Source: Acetobacter sacchari
GTDB lineage: Bacteria; Pseudomonadota; Alphaproteobacteria; Acetobacterales; Acetobacteraceae
DNA length: 64,000 nt
Reading direction: 5' to 3'
Assembly (NCBI RefSeq): GCF_017377715.1
Contig: NZ_JAFVMF010000007.1
Location: 124,001 to 188,000 of the forward strand
The position numbers were made by a program, and so were the translations under genes. The notes under the pieces are model-generated. The model was not told the origin of the DNA. It made no database searches and saw only the letters and a list, made by a program, of their open reading frames with translations. Below are positions 27,756-37,445 of the stretch, piece by piece. Each line of letters opens with the position of its first letter. Within the stretch, counting starts at the first letter, position 1.

Positions 27756-29714
27756 TCAGGCGGCGTTCTGCGAAATGGAGTCTTCCTTTTGCACCCGGCG
27801 AACAAACCAGATGCAGACGCCCAAGAACGCGACGACGCCGATAATCGTGCCCCACGGGGCGAAGCCCGGCCCGACGATCGCCAGCACGTCGTCTCGACCC
27901 GTGGCGCCGGAGACAGCGGCCATAGCTACGCCTACCAGACTTTCACCGACGATCAGGCCTGAGGCGAGCATCGTCCCGGCTCCAGCTTCCTTGTCCGCGC
28001 TTGCGCCACGTCGCTTCAGCAACCATCCCAGAAAGGCTCCGACAGCGAGTGTCGTGGAGACTGAAGGCGGCAGGTAGAGCCCGATGCCGACGGCAAGCGG
28101 GGGCAGGGACAGTTTTTTGCGACGCAGAAGACGGTCGATAATCACCAGCACGGCGCCGACGACAAGCCCCGTCAGGATCATGCTCCAGTCCAGATCGCGC
28201 TCGAAAATGCCGGACGAGATCATCGCGATGATCGCCGGCTGCGGCGCCGCCAGAGCGCGGGACGGATCCATGCCGGGACGCGGCATCGCACCAGCGAAAC
28301 CGTAGGCCTGATAGAGAAGGTTGAGGATGGGCGGGATGACCAACGCCCCGATCACGCACCCAATGAGGAGCGCCGCTTCCTGCTTCCAGGGAGACGCGCC
28401 GACCAGTTGCCCGGTCTTGAGATCCTGAAGGTTGTCGTTGGAGATCGCCGCCGACGCTACGATCGCCGAAAGCACGGCGATGGCGAATGCGATAGCGACG
28501 TGGTGGTGGTTTTGCGAAAAAACTGCGGGCGTCAGGCCCATGGCCTCAAGAAGGAGAAATATGGAGGAAATCAGCACGGTGGCGATGATCACGATGCCGG
28601 AGATAGGAGACGACGACGACCCCACCAGTCCGGCCATGTAACCGCAGGTCGCGGCGGTCAGAAAGCCGAAGATGATCATGAATCCGGTGCCGACGATGAC
28701 CGGCAACACGACGGAATGCGTCGATGGCGTAAGAAACGCAGTCAGCGACGCGGCGAGAACAATGGTGATTCCGACGCCGATAATGGCGATGGCGCGAGGG
28801 GAAAGGTCGCGTTCGTCCGGGTGCGCGCCGACCTTTGACGCCAGGGCGTCCCGCACGCCACGCAGGACCGGCCCGGCGAGTTCCGCAAGTGTGCAGACTG
28901 ACGCCAGTGCGATTGCGCCGGCGCCGATGAAGCGCACCTTATGGACCCACACGGAGGTGGCGAACGCCGCTGGAGCGAGATGATCGAGATTGGGCGTGTA
29001 TGCGGTCAGGAGCGGCGTTGCGACCAGCCATGACAATACATATCCGACCAGCATGGCGACGCCGCCGGCGATGCCGACGAGATACCCGGCGCCGAGCAGC
29101 GCCAGAGAAAAACCGGTGGAAAGTTTAAAGACAGACGACCCCAGACTGAAAACAGCCGTTGCTCCATCGGAGATAAGCCTCAGCCCACCGCTGGCGAAGG
29201 AGAAGACGCCGGACGCCACGGCGCCGCTGATCAACATGGACAGGCTTCGTGCGTTGGCGCGCGCTCCATCGGCGGCGGAGCCGACGCGCAGGATTTCGGC
29301 GGCGGCGACGCCTTCCGGGTAGGGAAGCGGGCTTTCGTTCACCAGGGCTCGGCGAAGGGGAATGGTGAAGAGCACTCCGGTCATGCCGCCAGCGGCAGTC
29401 AATCCGAATGTTTCAAAATATGGAAAATGGGCCCAGAAACCGAGCAGGATAAGAGCCGGGAAGGAGGCGAAAACGGTGGCTATGGCCACAGCCGCCGACG
29501 CCTGACTCTGCACCATATTGTTTTCGAGGATCGTTCCGCCGCCGAGCACACGGAGCACAGCCATCGATATGACGGCCGCCGGGATCGACGAGGAAAAGGT
29601 GAGCCCGATCCGAAGCCCCAGATAGGTGTTCGACGCCGTGAAAACAACGGTGATCAGGGCGCCGATGACAAGGCCGCGAAACGTCATCTCGCGGGCCGGG
29701 GAAGATCGATCCAT
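27756..29714 (-). CDS. OPT family oligopeptide transporter
   Basis: The 652-residue inner-membrane protein has about sixteen hydrophobic segments and the family opening MTFRGLVIGALITVVFTASNTYLGLRIGLTFSSSIPAAV. Conserved NNMVQSQASAA and PYPEGVAAAEIL are characteristic of the bacterial OPT branch. OPT carriers import oligopeptides or metal chelates by proton symport. The ATG is preceded by AGGACGA. It is divergent from the mechanosensitive channel gene. Confidence 0.92.
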   Translation of the reverse strand: MDRSSPAREMTFRGLVIGALITVVFTASNTYLGLRIGLTFSSSIPAAVISMAVLRVLGGGTILENNMVQSQASAAVAIATVFASFPALILLGFWAHFPYFETFGLTAAGGMTGVLFTIPLRRALVNESPLPYPEGVAAAEILRVGSAADGARANARSLSMLISGAVASGVFSFASGGLRLISDGATAVFSLGSSVFKLSTGFSLALLGAGYLVGIAGGVAMLVGYVLSWLVATPLLTAYTPNLDHLAPAAFATSVWVHKVRFIGAGAIALASVCTLAELAGPVLRGVRDALASKVGAHPDERDLSPRAIAIIGVGITIVLAASLTAFLTPSTHSVVLPVIVGTGFMIIFGFLTAATCGYMAGLVGSSSSPISGIVIIATVLISSIFLLLEAMGLTPAVFSQNHHHVAIAFAIAVLSAIVASAAISNDNLQDLKTGQLVGASPWKQEAALLIGCVIGALVIPPILNLLYQAYGFAGAMPRPGMDPSRALAAPQPAIIAMISSGIFERDLDWSMILTGLVVGAVLVIIDRLLRRKKLSLPPLAVGIGLYLPPSVSTTLAVGAFLGWLLKRRGASADKEAGAGTMLASGLIVGESLVGVAMAAVSGATGRDDVLAIVGPGFAPWGTIIGVVAFLGVCIWFVRRVQKEDSISQNAA

Positions 29715-30070
29715 AAAGTCGTCCTGCAGGCGGCCCTGCCTCCATGCGGATGGGCCACGGGGTTGGGTCGGGCTGTCACGCCAGACTGTATATTGTGCGC
29801 CGAAGTCGATCCGGTCGCGTTATGCGCGCGGGATGCGCAGGGATGCAGCTATGATGGCCGATGTCGGAGGCCATGAAAATGACCCGCTTCTGTTTAGAAG
29901 TGGCTTGCGCTCCGGATCGACCCGGAAATAGCCATGTTGGGCTGATCGTGTCGGATGGGGGCCTCTGCGTTGCCTCGACAGAATTCTGCCGGAGGAGGCG
30001 GCTCCCAAAGACCGGGCGGTCGTCCGCCCGGCAGCCTTTGACGACCGAAGGAGGTTTTTCAGGAAAGCCT
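29715..30070. other. Divergent intergenic region OPT/MscS
   Basis: This 356-base spacer lies between the divergent OPT and MscS genes and should contain both promoters. The long open frame reaching back to 29861 ahead of the MscS gene lacks a signal peptide until the ATG at 30071, so it was treated as non-coding. No repeats or hairpins stand out. Confidence 0.45.
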
Positions 30071-32572
30071 ATGTTATTGAAAGAAAAATTCTTCTTGCGC
30101 AGGCGATTCGTCCCGGCGGCGCTTCTGACCGTGGCTTTCGCTGTTTGCCCTCCGATGGCGCGGGCACAGCAGAATATGGGTGCGTCTGCCTCGGCGGCGG
30201 AGGCCGCTTCGAGTGAGCCCGGCCCGGCGACCGGCCGTCTGACGCCGGGCGCGGATTCGCTGATTGCAGCGCCATCTGCGGTCGTTTCCGACGCCGATCT
30301 GAACGCTCTTGAGGCCTCGATCGAGCAGATTTTCAGGACGCGGGTGGACTCCCACGCAATGCGCGGGGCGGCGGAGGTCGCGGATCTGGAGCGCCGCGCT
30401 GACAAGGCTGAAACCAGCGCGAACGCCATGGTCGCGCGGCTGGAGCCTTACGAGAAGATCTACCAGAGTTTTCTGGCGCTTCTCGGCCCTGCGCCGGGCA
30501 AGGGAGAGACCGACGCCTCTCCGGCGATCACCGCCCAAAGGGACAGGCTCCTGAAAGGGAAGAGCGATCTTTCAGGTCGCTTGATGCGCGCACGACTGTA
30601 TGCGCTCGAGGCGCATCAACTTGTAGTCGCTTTAGGGCAGCGTACCGATGCCGTGCAGCAGGCGTTGCTGACGCAACGCTTTCAATCTCCTCTTGGCGCG
30701 GGTTTCTGGGGGCGGCTGCGGGGCGAGTTTTCTGCTGACACCGGACGGGCGCTGCAATTGTCCAACGAAATTGGCGAAAGCGTTGTGGACGCCACGAAAA
30801 GAGGCCGCCTGACGTTTTTTCTCGTGGGGATCGTAGCCGCTGCATGTTTGCTTGGCGCTCCGTTCGCGCTCGCGCGGCAGATACGACGAGCTGCGGCCCG
30901 TATCTTGCGCGACGGAAAGGACAGACGTTTGGCCTCGGCGTTGATGCTGATGGTCGTGTCGCTTGCCTGCGCCATGGCGGCGTCCGGCGTCTTCTGGCTC
31001 GGGCTGACGGGGGGAGACGACCTCGAGGGCACGGACCTCGATTCTTTCGCGGATATGGTCGGCGCCCAATTGCCTATGGCGGCGGCGTTGCTTGGGGTCG
31101 CGGCCGCCATCCTCTCTCCGCGACAGACAGAATGGCGGATTGCGCCGCTGAATGACGAGGCTGCGCGGGCTCTCGTGCCGCTGGCGATCTGGTTCGCAAC
31201 GTTGCCCGTGCTGAAAGGCGTCTTGCGGTATGTCGACTTGGCCAGCGGGCTTGGTTCTCTGGGCGTGCAGGTTCTGGACGCCATCTTCGTCTTCGTCGCA
31301 GCGCCGCTGCTCATCATGATTCCTCGTGCGATTGTCCGCAGTCTGCCCGGCGAGGACGGTCAGGACCCGGATGAAGGGTCGGGAACGTTGATCGAGTTGA
31401 GGACCGCCAGCATCGGGCGGCTTGCTCGAACGTTGGCTACTGTCGTGGCGGCTTTCTGTTTTCTGGCTGTTGCTTGCGGCTACATCCCGCTTGCGTACAC
31501 GACGGTGTCCTGGTTGTGCTCAATGGCCGCGGCCCTGACCGTTCTTGGGCTGACTTTCATGTTGACGCAGAATCTTGGCGAGACGGTGTTCGTTTCGTCT
31601 TCATCCTTCGGGTGGAGGCTGACGCGGCTGGGCGTCCCGCATCGGGTCATTGATCTGGGAAGTGTGTTGGCGACCGGCCTGATCAGCGTCTTTCTTGCGT
31701 TCGTCGCAGTCGCGGTGGCGCAGTCCGACGGAAACTTCGATCTCCAGCAGACCACAGTGAACGTAGGGAAGCTTGTGATCGGGCCGAATATCGGCGGCGT
31801 TACATTCTCCTTCGATACGGTGCTGATCTGTCTCGTAGCGCCGGTGGCCGGGCACTACATCATCAAGGCGTTTCAGGTGTGGCTGCGGACGAAGCTCTTC
31901 CCGAGAACGCGCCTCGATATGGGCGCGCAAACGTCCATCGTCAGTATCTTTACCTACACTGCCTGGATTCTCGTCGGGCTGTCGGTGCTGTCGTCCATCG
32001 GGATCACGGTGAAGAGCATGACATGGGTGGTCAGCGCGCTCTCGGTGGGCATTGGCTTTGGTTTGCAATCGATCGTGCAAAACTTTGTGTCCGGCATAAT
32101 TCTTCTGGCCGAACGCCCGGTGACGATCGGCGATCTGGTCGAGATCGGAGGAACGGTGGGCGACATCAAGCGGATCAGCGTGCGTTCGACGGATATCGGG
32201 CTTGCGGACGGCTCGACGATGATCGTGCCTAATTCGCAGTTCATCACCTCTGCCGTGCGGAACGCCACGCTCGGCCACCCGACAGGCTCCCTTTCGGTGG
32301 CTGTGGACCTTCCTTTGGGTACGGACCTCGTCAAGGCGATCGGCGTCATGTCTTCCGCTCTGGCTGGGGTGCCCGATCTGTTGAAAACGCCCGCTCCCAC
32401 AGTTTCGGTTTCCAGCATCTCGGGCAAAACCGTGACATTGAGCGCGTCCGGCCGGACGCAGTCGCCAAGAAACGTCAGCGCGGTTTCAAATGACGCTCGT
32501 CTGGCGATGTGGAAAGAACTGCACGCAAACGGGGTCGTCGCCTCCATTCCTTCCTCCGCTTCGGAAGGTTGA
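30071..32572 (+). CDS. Large MscS-type mechanosensitive channel (DUF3772)
   Basis: The 833-residue protein has a signal peptide (RRRFVPAALLTVAFAV, cleavage after ARA), a long periplasmic domain with a coiled region around residues 60-180 (DUF3772-like), multiple membrane segments, and a C-terminal MscS core: GIGFGLQSIVQNFVSGIILLAERPVTIGDLVEIGGTVG followed by the beta domain SVRSTDIGLADGSTMIVPNSQFI. It opens under membrane tension to release solutes during hypo-osmotic shock. The start ATG has AGGAAA six bases upstream. It is followed by an SDR gene after 123 bases. Confidence 0.92.
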   Translation: MLLKEKFFLRRRFVPAALLTVAFAVCPPMARAQQNMGASASAAEAASSEPGPATGRLTPGADSLIAAPSAVVSDADLNALEASIEQIFRTRVDSHAMRGAAEVADLERRADKAETSANAMVARLEPYEKIYQSFLALLGPAPGKGETDASPAITAQRDRLLKGKSDLSGRLMRARLYALEAHQLVVALGQRTDAVQQALLTQRFQSPLGAGFWGRLRGEFSADTGRALQLSNEIGESVVDATKRGRLTFFLVGIVAAACLLGAPFALARQIRRAAARILRDGKDRRLASALMLMVVSLACAMAASGVFWLGLTGGDDLEGTDLDSFADMVGAQLPMAAALLGVAAAILSPRQTEWRIAPLNDEAARALVPLAIWFATLPVLKGVLRYVDLASGLGSLGVQVLDAIFVFVAAPLLIMIPRAIVRSLPGEDGQDPDEGSGTLIELRTASIGRLARTLATVVAAFCFLAVACGYIPLAYTTVSWLCSMAAALTVLGLTFMLTQNLGETVFVSSSSFGWRLTRLGVPHRVIDLGSVLATGLISVFLAFVAVAVAQSDGNFDLQQTTVNVGKLVIGPNIGGVTFSFDTVLICLVAPVAGHYIIKAFQVWLRTKLFPRTRLDMGAQTSIVSIFTYTAWILVGLSVLSSIGITVKSMTWVVSALSVGIGFGLQSIVQNFVSGIILLAERPVTIGDLVEIGGTVGDIKRISVRSTDIGLADGSTMIVPNSQFITSAVRNATLGHPTGSLSVAVDLPLGTDLVKAIGVMSSALAGVPDLLKTPAPTVSVSSISGKTVTLSASGRTQSPRNVSAVSNDARLAMWKELHANGVVASIPSSASEG

Positions 32573-32695
32573 CGAAATTTCATGGGGCTGTATCGCGTTG
32601 CACGATACCGCGATGACCTTCTTGGTCGTAAACACTCCGGGGTAAGGCGGGTTTGCGGCGTCGAATGACCGCATGGCGCGAGCAGGGATACGGAT

Positions 32696-33517
32696 ATGGC
32701 CACGGCCCGGGGGGACGGAACAAGCGAAAGGCCATTGGCCGTTGTGACGGGCGGGTCTGGCGGAATCGGCGCCGTAATCGCTTCGCGTCTGACGGATGAG
32801 GGCTATGACGTCGTCGTCGTGTCCCGCCGTTCACCACCTGCGTTTGTCCGTGATGGCGTTTCGCATATGCCGTGCGATCTCACGGACACGGCGCAGATTA
32901 CGTCTGTCGCGGAGCAACTGGCCGCTGTGGGCAAGAACGTCCACGTCCTGATCCATTGTGCCGGGGTCATTACGCCAGCCACAGTCGATGCACTGCGGCA
33001 GGATGACGTCGAACGGCAGATATCGGTCAATCTTGTGGCCCCTATATTACTCACCTCGCGGCTGATGGCGTCGATTCCGTGTGGCGGCCATGTCGTGTTC
33101 ATCAATTCGATGGCGGCGGTCATGCCGCTCGCCGGAAGCGCCGTGTACGCCGCGACCAAGGCGGGTCTGCGCAGCTTCGCGCTCTCCCTGTCTTTGGAAG
33201 CGCGACGTAGAAAAATTGCCGTGTCGTCGATCTTCCCCGGCGCTGTCGATACGACCATGCTGCGGGACGAAATGGCGGGTGGAGGGTCGGTGCTGAATTA
33301 TGTCAGCGCGCCGGCTCGTCCTGAAGAAATCGCCGCCACCGTCATGGAAACGCTGAGGCGACCCGGGGGAGAACGGTTCAGGCCCGCGCTCGACGGGCTG
33401 TTCGGAAAGCTCTGCATGCTCGCGCCGGGCCTGCTACGCCTTTCCCTGCCGTTGTTGACCTATCTGGGGGGACGCGGCGTACGCCGCAGCTGCCCGACCG
33501 CCCGCGCGCCAAGGTGA
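32696..33517 (+). CDS. SDR family NAD(P)-dependent oxidoreductase
   Basis: The 273 residues include VVTGGSGGIGAVIASRL (cofactor site, near residue 16), LIHCAGV in the NNAG position, and VYAATKAGLRSFA with the catalytic YxxxK. SRRS after the second strand suggests NADPH. The C-terminal 35 residues (LLRLSLPLLTYLGG) contain a hydrophobic stretch that may associate with the membrane. It lies between the MscS channel and the M16 peptidase on one strand, probably transcribed with one of them. The substrate is unknown. Confidence 0.87.
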   Translation: MATARGDGTSERPLAVVTGGSGGIGAVIASRLTDEGYDVVVVSRRSPPAFVRDGVSHMPCDLTDTAQITSVAEQLAAVGKNVHVLIHCAGVITPATVDALRQDDVERQISVNLVAPILLTSRLMASIPCGGHVVFINSMAAVMPLAGSAVYAATKAGLRSFALSLSLEARRRKIAVSSIFPGAVDTTMLRDEMAGGGSVLNYVSAPARPEEIAATVMETLRRPGGERFRPALDGLFGKLCMLAPGLLRLSLPLLTYLGGRGVRRSCPTARAPR

Positions 33518-33577
33518 CAGCGTGGCCGTGAGGCTGCATGATCCCCACCGCTACAGGTAGAGGGATTAGCTCACGTC

Positions 33578-36313
33578 ATGACCTTTCGCTTTCCGCACGC
33601 GGTTCGTCCCTTGTTGCGCGCTGCGCTGCTGTCTGGCGCCGCCCTTGTCGGTCAGGGCGCCGTTTGCGCCGTGGCGACCAGCCCTCTTATGGCGGGCACA
33701 GCGATGGCGGCGCCTCTCGCCACCAGCGTGGATCGCGCGTTGCAGGCTACGCTGCCCAATGGATTGCGCGTCGTTATCGTGCCGGATCGTCTGGCCCCCG
33801 TCGTCACGACGGAGCTGAACTATCTGGTCGGCTCTGCCGAAGCGCCGGACGGTTTTCCCGGCACGGCGCACGCCCTTGAGCACATGATGTTCCGCGGCTC
33901 CGACGGGCTCGACAAGGATCAGCTCGCGGCGCTGGGCGCGCGTCTCGGCGGCAGCTACAACGCTGACACGACCGAGGACGTGACCCAGTATTTCTACACG
34001 GCCCCCGCCGAGGATCTGGACGTCACGCTGCGCATCGAGGCGTTGCGTATGAACGGTCTGACTCTCTCGCAGGCGGACTGGGACAAGGAGCGCGGCGCGA
34101 TCGAGCAGGAGGTTTCGCGGGATCTTTCTAGTCCGGCTTACCGCTATATCTCGCAGCTTCAGTCCATTCTCTTCCAGGACACGCCCTATGCGCACGATGC
34201 GCTGGGAACGCGGCCGTCCTTCGACAAGACCGACGCGAAGCTTCTGCGTGATTTCTACGAGAAATGGTATGCGCCGAACAACGCGATCCTTGTGATCGCG
34301 GGCGATGTCGATCCGCAGGCTACTCTGGAGAAGGTCAAATCGATCTTCGGCGCTATTCCGCGCAAAACGCTGCCGGAGCGCAAACCGGTTTCTCCCGCGC
34401 CCGCGCCCGCCCGCACCCTGTCTTTTCCTACGGATTATCCGATCGGCTTCGCCACCATAGCGTTTCCGATGCCGGGCCTGACGGCGCAGGAATTCGCCGC
34501 CGCCGATATCCTGTCCGATGTGCTGGCGAGCCAGCGTGGCGCGCTTTATCAGCTTGGCCCGACCGGAAAGGCATTGTTCGCCAGTTTTGAATTCGCTCCG
34601 AAAAAACAGGCAGGTTTCGGACTGGCGCTCGCAGGATTCCCGAAAGGCGGAGATTCCAGCAAGGCGCTCGGTTATATGCGCGACGTTCTGGCGGACATCC
34701 GGCAGCACGGCGTTCCCGCCGATCTGGTCGAGGCCGCCAAGCGCAAGGAGATTGCGCAGCTTGGCTTTACCGCGAACTCTGTCAGCGGTCTGGCCGAAAG
34801 CTGGTCTCAGGCGCTGGCCTTCAAGGGGCTGTCCGCGCCGGATGACATGATCGCCGCCTATAACGCGGTGACGCCAGAGGCGGTCAACGCACTGGCGCAG
34901 AAGCTTCTCGACCCCGCGCGGGCCGTGACGGCGATCCTAACGCCCGAAAACTCCGGCAAGCCGGTCGCAGGCGGCGGGTTCGGCGGGGCGGAATCCTTCG
35001 CCTCCGCTCCCGACAAGCCGGTGAAGCTGCCCGACTGGGCGGAAGCCGCGCTGAAAAAACTCGATGTGCCGCCGCCCGCGCTCGCCCCGGTCGTGTCCAC
35101 GTTGCCGAATGGTCTGACCCTGATCGTACATCCGGCGCATGTCAGCCAGACGGTTGAAGTCAACGGGATGGTGCGCGGCAACTCTGACCTTCAGGAGCCG
35201 AAGGGCAAGGAAGGCGTCGCGGATATCACTGAAGCGTTGTTCAGCTATGGCACCACAAGCCATGACCGTCTGGCCTTCCGCAAGGCGCTCGACGAAGTGC
35301 CTGCGTGGGAAAGCGCGGGCGCAGGATTCTCCCTGCGCGTGCCGTCTTCAAAGTTCGGGGAAGGTATGGCGCTGCTCGCCGAAAACGAACTGCACCCGGC
35401 GTTCCCGGAACAATACTTCCAGATTGTGCGCCAGCAGACCGCGCAGGAGCAGGAAGGGCAGCTTCAGTCGCCGGGATATCTGTTTGATCGCGCCGTGGAA
35501 GCCGCGATCTCGCCTCCGCATGATCCGACCCTGCGACAGGCTACGCCGCAGACGATTATGGCGCTAAAACTTGATGACGTGCGTGCGTATTATAAAGCCG
35601 CGTGGCGTCCGGACCTGACGACCATCGTTGTCACCGGCGACGTGACGCCGGAGCAGGCGCGCGAAGTCGTGGAGAAGACGTTCGGCGTCTGGACAGCGGA
35701 AGGGCCGAAGCCGAAGGTCGATCTGCCGACGCGCCCCGACAGCAAGACTTCCCGCGCCAACGTGCCGGACAAGAGCAATGTGCAGGATACGGTGATCCTG
35801 CCGGAGAGCCTGGGGCTTACCGCCGCGAACCCCGATCATTTCTTCCTGACGCTTGGGAACGAGGTTCTGGGCGGCGGGTTCTCGTCGCGCCTGTATCGTG
35901 ATCTGCGCGTGAAAACCGGATATGTCTATTCGGTGAGCAGCAGTTTCGAATGGGGGCGCACGCGCGGCGCGTACTCTGTGTCCTATGGCGCCGACCCGGA
36001 CAAGGTCGGCCCGGCCCGTGAGGCCGCGATGCGCGACATCAAGGCGATGCAGACGGCGCCTGTGACGGACGATGAACTGGTTCTGGCGAAATCGGCGTTG
36101 CTGCGCAGCCTGCCTCTTGCGCGTGCCAGCCTCGGCGCTATCGCCGGGGAATATTTGCATCTGACGCAACTCGGTCTACCGCTGAACACGCCTGATATTG
36201 CCGCGCGTAAGTATTACGATGCGACCGCGGCGGACGTGCAGGCGGCGTTCAGGAAGTGGGTGCGTCCGGCTGATCTGGCGGAGATTGTTAAGGGCCCCTC
36301 GCCGCATTGGTGA
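33578..36313 (+). CDS. M16 family zinc metallopeptidase (two-domain)
   Basis: The 911-residue protein starts with a signal peptide (LLRAALLSGAALVGQGAVCAVA) and holds two M16 (insulinase-like) halves. The first has the inverted zinc motif HALEH (His98, Glu101, His102) with the distal glutamate in AIEQEVSRD; the second, from about residue 510, lacks the motif, as usual for the non-catalytic half. It is predicted to work in the periplasm on peptides or small proteins. It follows the SDR gene by 60 bases. Confidence 0.92.
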   Translation: MTFRFPHAVRPLLRAALLSGAALVGQGAVCAVATSPLMAGTAMAAPLATSVDRALQATLPNGLRVVIVPDRLAPVVTTELNYLVGSAEAPDGFPGTAHALEHMMFRGSDGLDKDQLAALGARLGGSYNADTTEDVTQYFYTAPAEDLDVTLRIEALRMNGLTLSQADWDKERGAIEQEVSRDLSSPAYRYISQLQSILFQDTPYAHDALGTRPSFDKTDAKLLRDFYEKWYAPNNAILVIAGDVDPQATLEKVKSIFGAIPRKTLPERKPVSPAPAPARTLSFPTDYPIGFATIAFPMPGLTAQEFAAADILSDVLASQRGALYQLGPTGKALFASFEFAPKKQAGFGLALAGFPKGGDSSKALGYMRDVLADIRQHGVPADLVEAAKRKEIAQLGFTANSVSGLAESWSQALAFKGLSAPDDMIAAYNAVTPEAVNALAQKLLDPARAVTAILTPENSGKPVAGGGFGGAESFASAPDKPVKLPDWAEAALKKLDVPPPALAPVVSTLPNGLTLIVHPAHVSQTVEVNGMVRGNSDLQEPKGKEGVADITEALFSYGTTSHDRLAFRKALDEVPAWESAGAGFSLRVPSSKFGEGMALLAENELHPAFPEQYFQIVRQQTAQEQEGQLQSPGYLFDRAVEAAISPPHDPTLRQATPQTIMALKLDDVRAYYKAAWRPDLTTIVVTGDVTPEQAREVVEKTFGVWTAEGPKPKVDLPTRPDSKTSRANVPDKSNVQDTVILPESLGLTAANPDHFFLTLGNEVLGGGFSSRLYRDLRVKTGYVYSVSSSFEWGRTRGAYSVSYGADPDKVGPAREAAMRDIKAMQTAPVTDDELVLAKSALLRSLPLARASLGAIAGEYLHLTQLGLPLNTPDIAARKYYDATAADVQAAFRKWVRPADLAEIVKGPSPHW

Positions 36314-36388
36314 GGAGGCTTAGTTTAGTGACGGTTTTCTTTATTAGTCAATAATGACACCTTTAAAGGATCCTGAGATGGGTAGAAA

Positions 36389-36610
36389 ATGCAAAAGCCA
36401 ACGGTAAAAAACCTGTACACAAACATGCCCAAAGATGAGGGAGAAATAATCTCTGTTTATTTGTGGAAAGAGCACAGGGATTTGGTGATCAAGTTCAAAA
36501 AATCAGGAGAAAGCTACAATCCCGATGATGAATCGGATGAACAGTTACAGGTAGGTGTAGATATTATGAATGAGAGGGTGCAGGTGGGGTTGCGTATAAT
36601 CGACTTTTAA
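36389..36610 (+). CDS. Small unknown protein in low-GC islet
   Basis: The 73-residue product is acidic, with a beta-strand-rich middle (IISVYLWKEHRDLVIKFKK) and an acidic loop (YNPDDESDEQ). I do not recognise it. The codon use is AT-rich, unlike the peptidase gene 75 bases upstream. No strong ribosome binding site precedes the ATG. Small, acidic and next to a transposon remnant, it is reminiscent of toxin-immunity proteins, but there is no motif to support that. Confidence 0.5.
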   Translation: MQKPTVKNLYTNMPKDEGEIISVYLWKEHRDLVIKFKKSGESYNPDDESDEQLQVGVDIMNERVQVGLRIIDF

Positions 36611-36781
36611 AAAAAACGGGCCGAGAAATTCGCGGTGATAGTAATGACCTTGGGGGCGATATATATAAATATCTGTAGTGGGAGTTTTTTTTGGTAATTT
36701 TTTTGACATTTTAAGAGGATCGGATTGTTAAGATATTTGCTTTAGGCTCAGGATCCATTGATGTGGGCAGCAGGATGTGAT

Positions 36782-37314
36782 TCAGGCTCCTTGAGGAAAC
36801 TGAAGATGAGTGGCCTGTATTGGCTGACGGGCGAGCAGATGGATCCGCAGCGGCAGGCCGATCGCATCGACGACAGCGTGCAGCTTGGTTGTCAGCCCGC
36901 CGCGCGAACGACCGATGGCGGCAACTTCAGCCCTCCTTTTGCGCCCGTGGCATCGGCATGAACCTTTGAGATGGTGCTGTCGATCAGGACATATTCGAAC
37001 TCCGGCGTGTCGGCCAGGGCATGGAAAAGTCTTTCCCAGACACCCGCGTGTGACCAACGTCGAAAACGAGCGTGGACCGCACTCCATTTGCCGAACACGT
37101 CCGGCAGGTCACGCCAGCGCGCCGCATTGCTAGCCATCCACAAGATCGCGTCCACGAACAGCCAATTGTTGGCGCCACTCCGCCCGGGCGTTCCGATCCG
37201 GTCGGGAAGATGGCCTTCGATCCGGATCCATTGCTCGTCCGTCAGTGTCCGTCTGCTCAAGGCCTGCCCTCCATCGAAAGCCTTAAATCAGAACTTCAGC
37301 TCCAAGGGAATCCC
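36782..37314 (-). mobile_element. Truncated IS5-family insertion sequence remnant
   Basis: Two overlapping frames on the minus strand encode the front part of an IS5-family (IS427-like) transposase. The first (36892-37260, MSRRTLTDEQWIRIEG) includes the DDE catalytic start LIDSTISKVHADATGAKGG; the second (36782-37087) continues SRGGLTTKLHAVVDA after an AAAAGGAGG slippery stretch at about 36935-36940, the usual programmed frameshift. The frame ends at FPQGA, before the second Asp and the Glu of the catalytic triad, so the element is dead. The intact end is marked by GGGAATCCC at 37306-37314; no matching end is visible on the other side. Confidence 0.75.
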
Positions 37315-37441
37315 TGAATGCAGACAGCACCTAACCCGCGATCATAAATTTTTTAGGGTAAGGCTTTTCGATACGTCTTATGTTGATGATTATGAAATGT
37401 TAGGTTTTTGCGGGCACGTTTCCTTCGGGGAAGGGATTTGA
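37315..37441 (+). pseudogene. Headless reading-frame fragment next to the IS end
   Basis: An AT-rich frame running out of the IS end reads FFRVRLFDTSYVDDYEMLGF and CGHVSFGEGI before a stop four bases ahead of the next gene. Its composition matches the islet genes and it has no start of its own. It is best read as the 3' end of a gene whose front was removed when the IS inserted or was truncated. Confidence 0.35.
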
Positions 37442-37445
37442 CGAA

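Noticed and set aside
33566..34708. Minus-strand ORF of 380 residues over the M16 peptidase
   Set aside because: Antisense to a convincing peptidase with HxxEH motif; Arg-rich composition.
36971..37441. Plus-strand ORF of 156 residues across the IS
   Set aside because: The first 110 residues are antisense to transposase; only the tail outside the IS was kept as a gene fragment.
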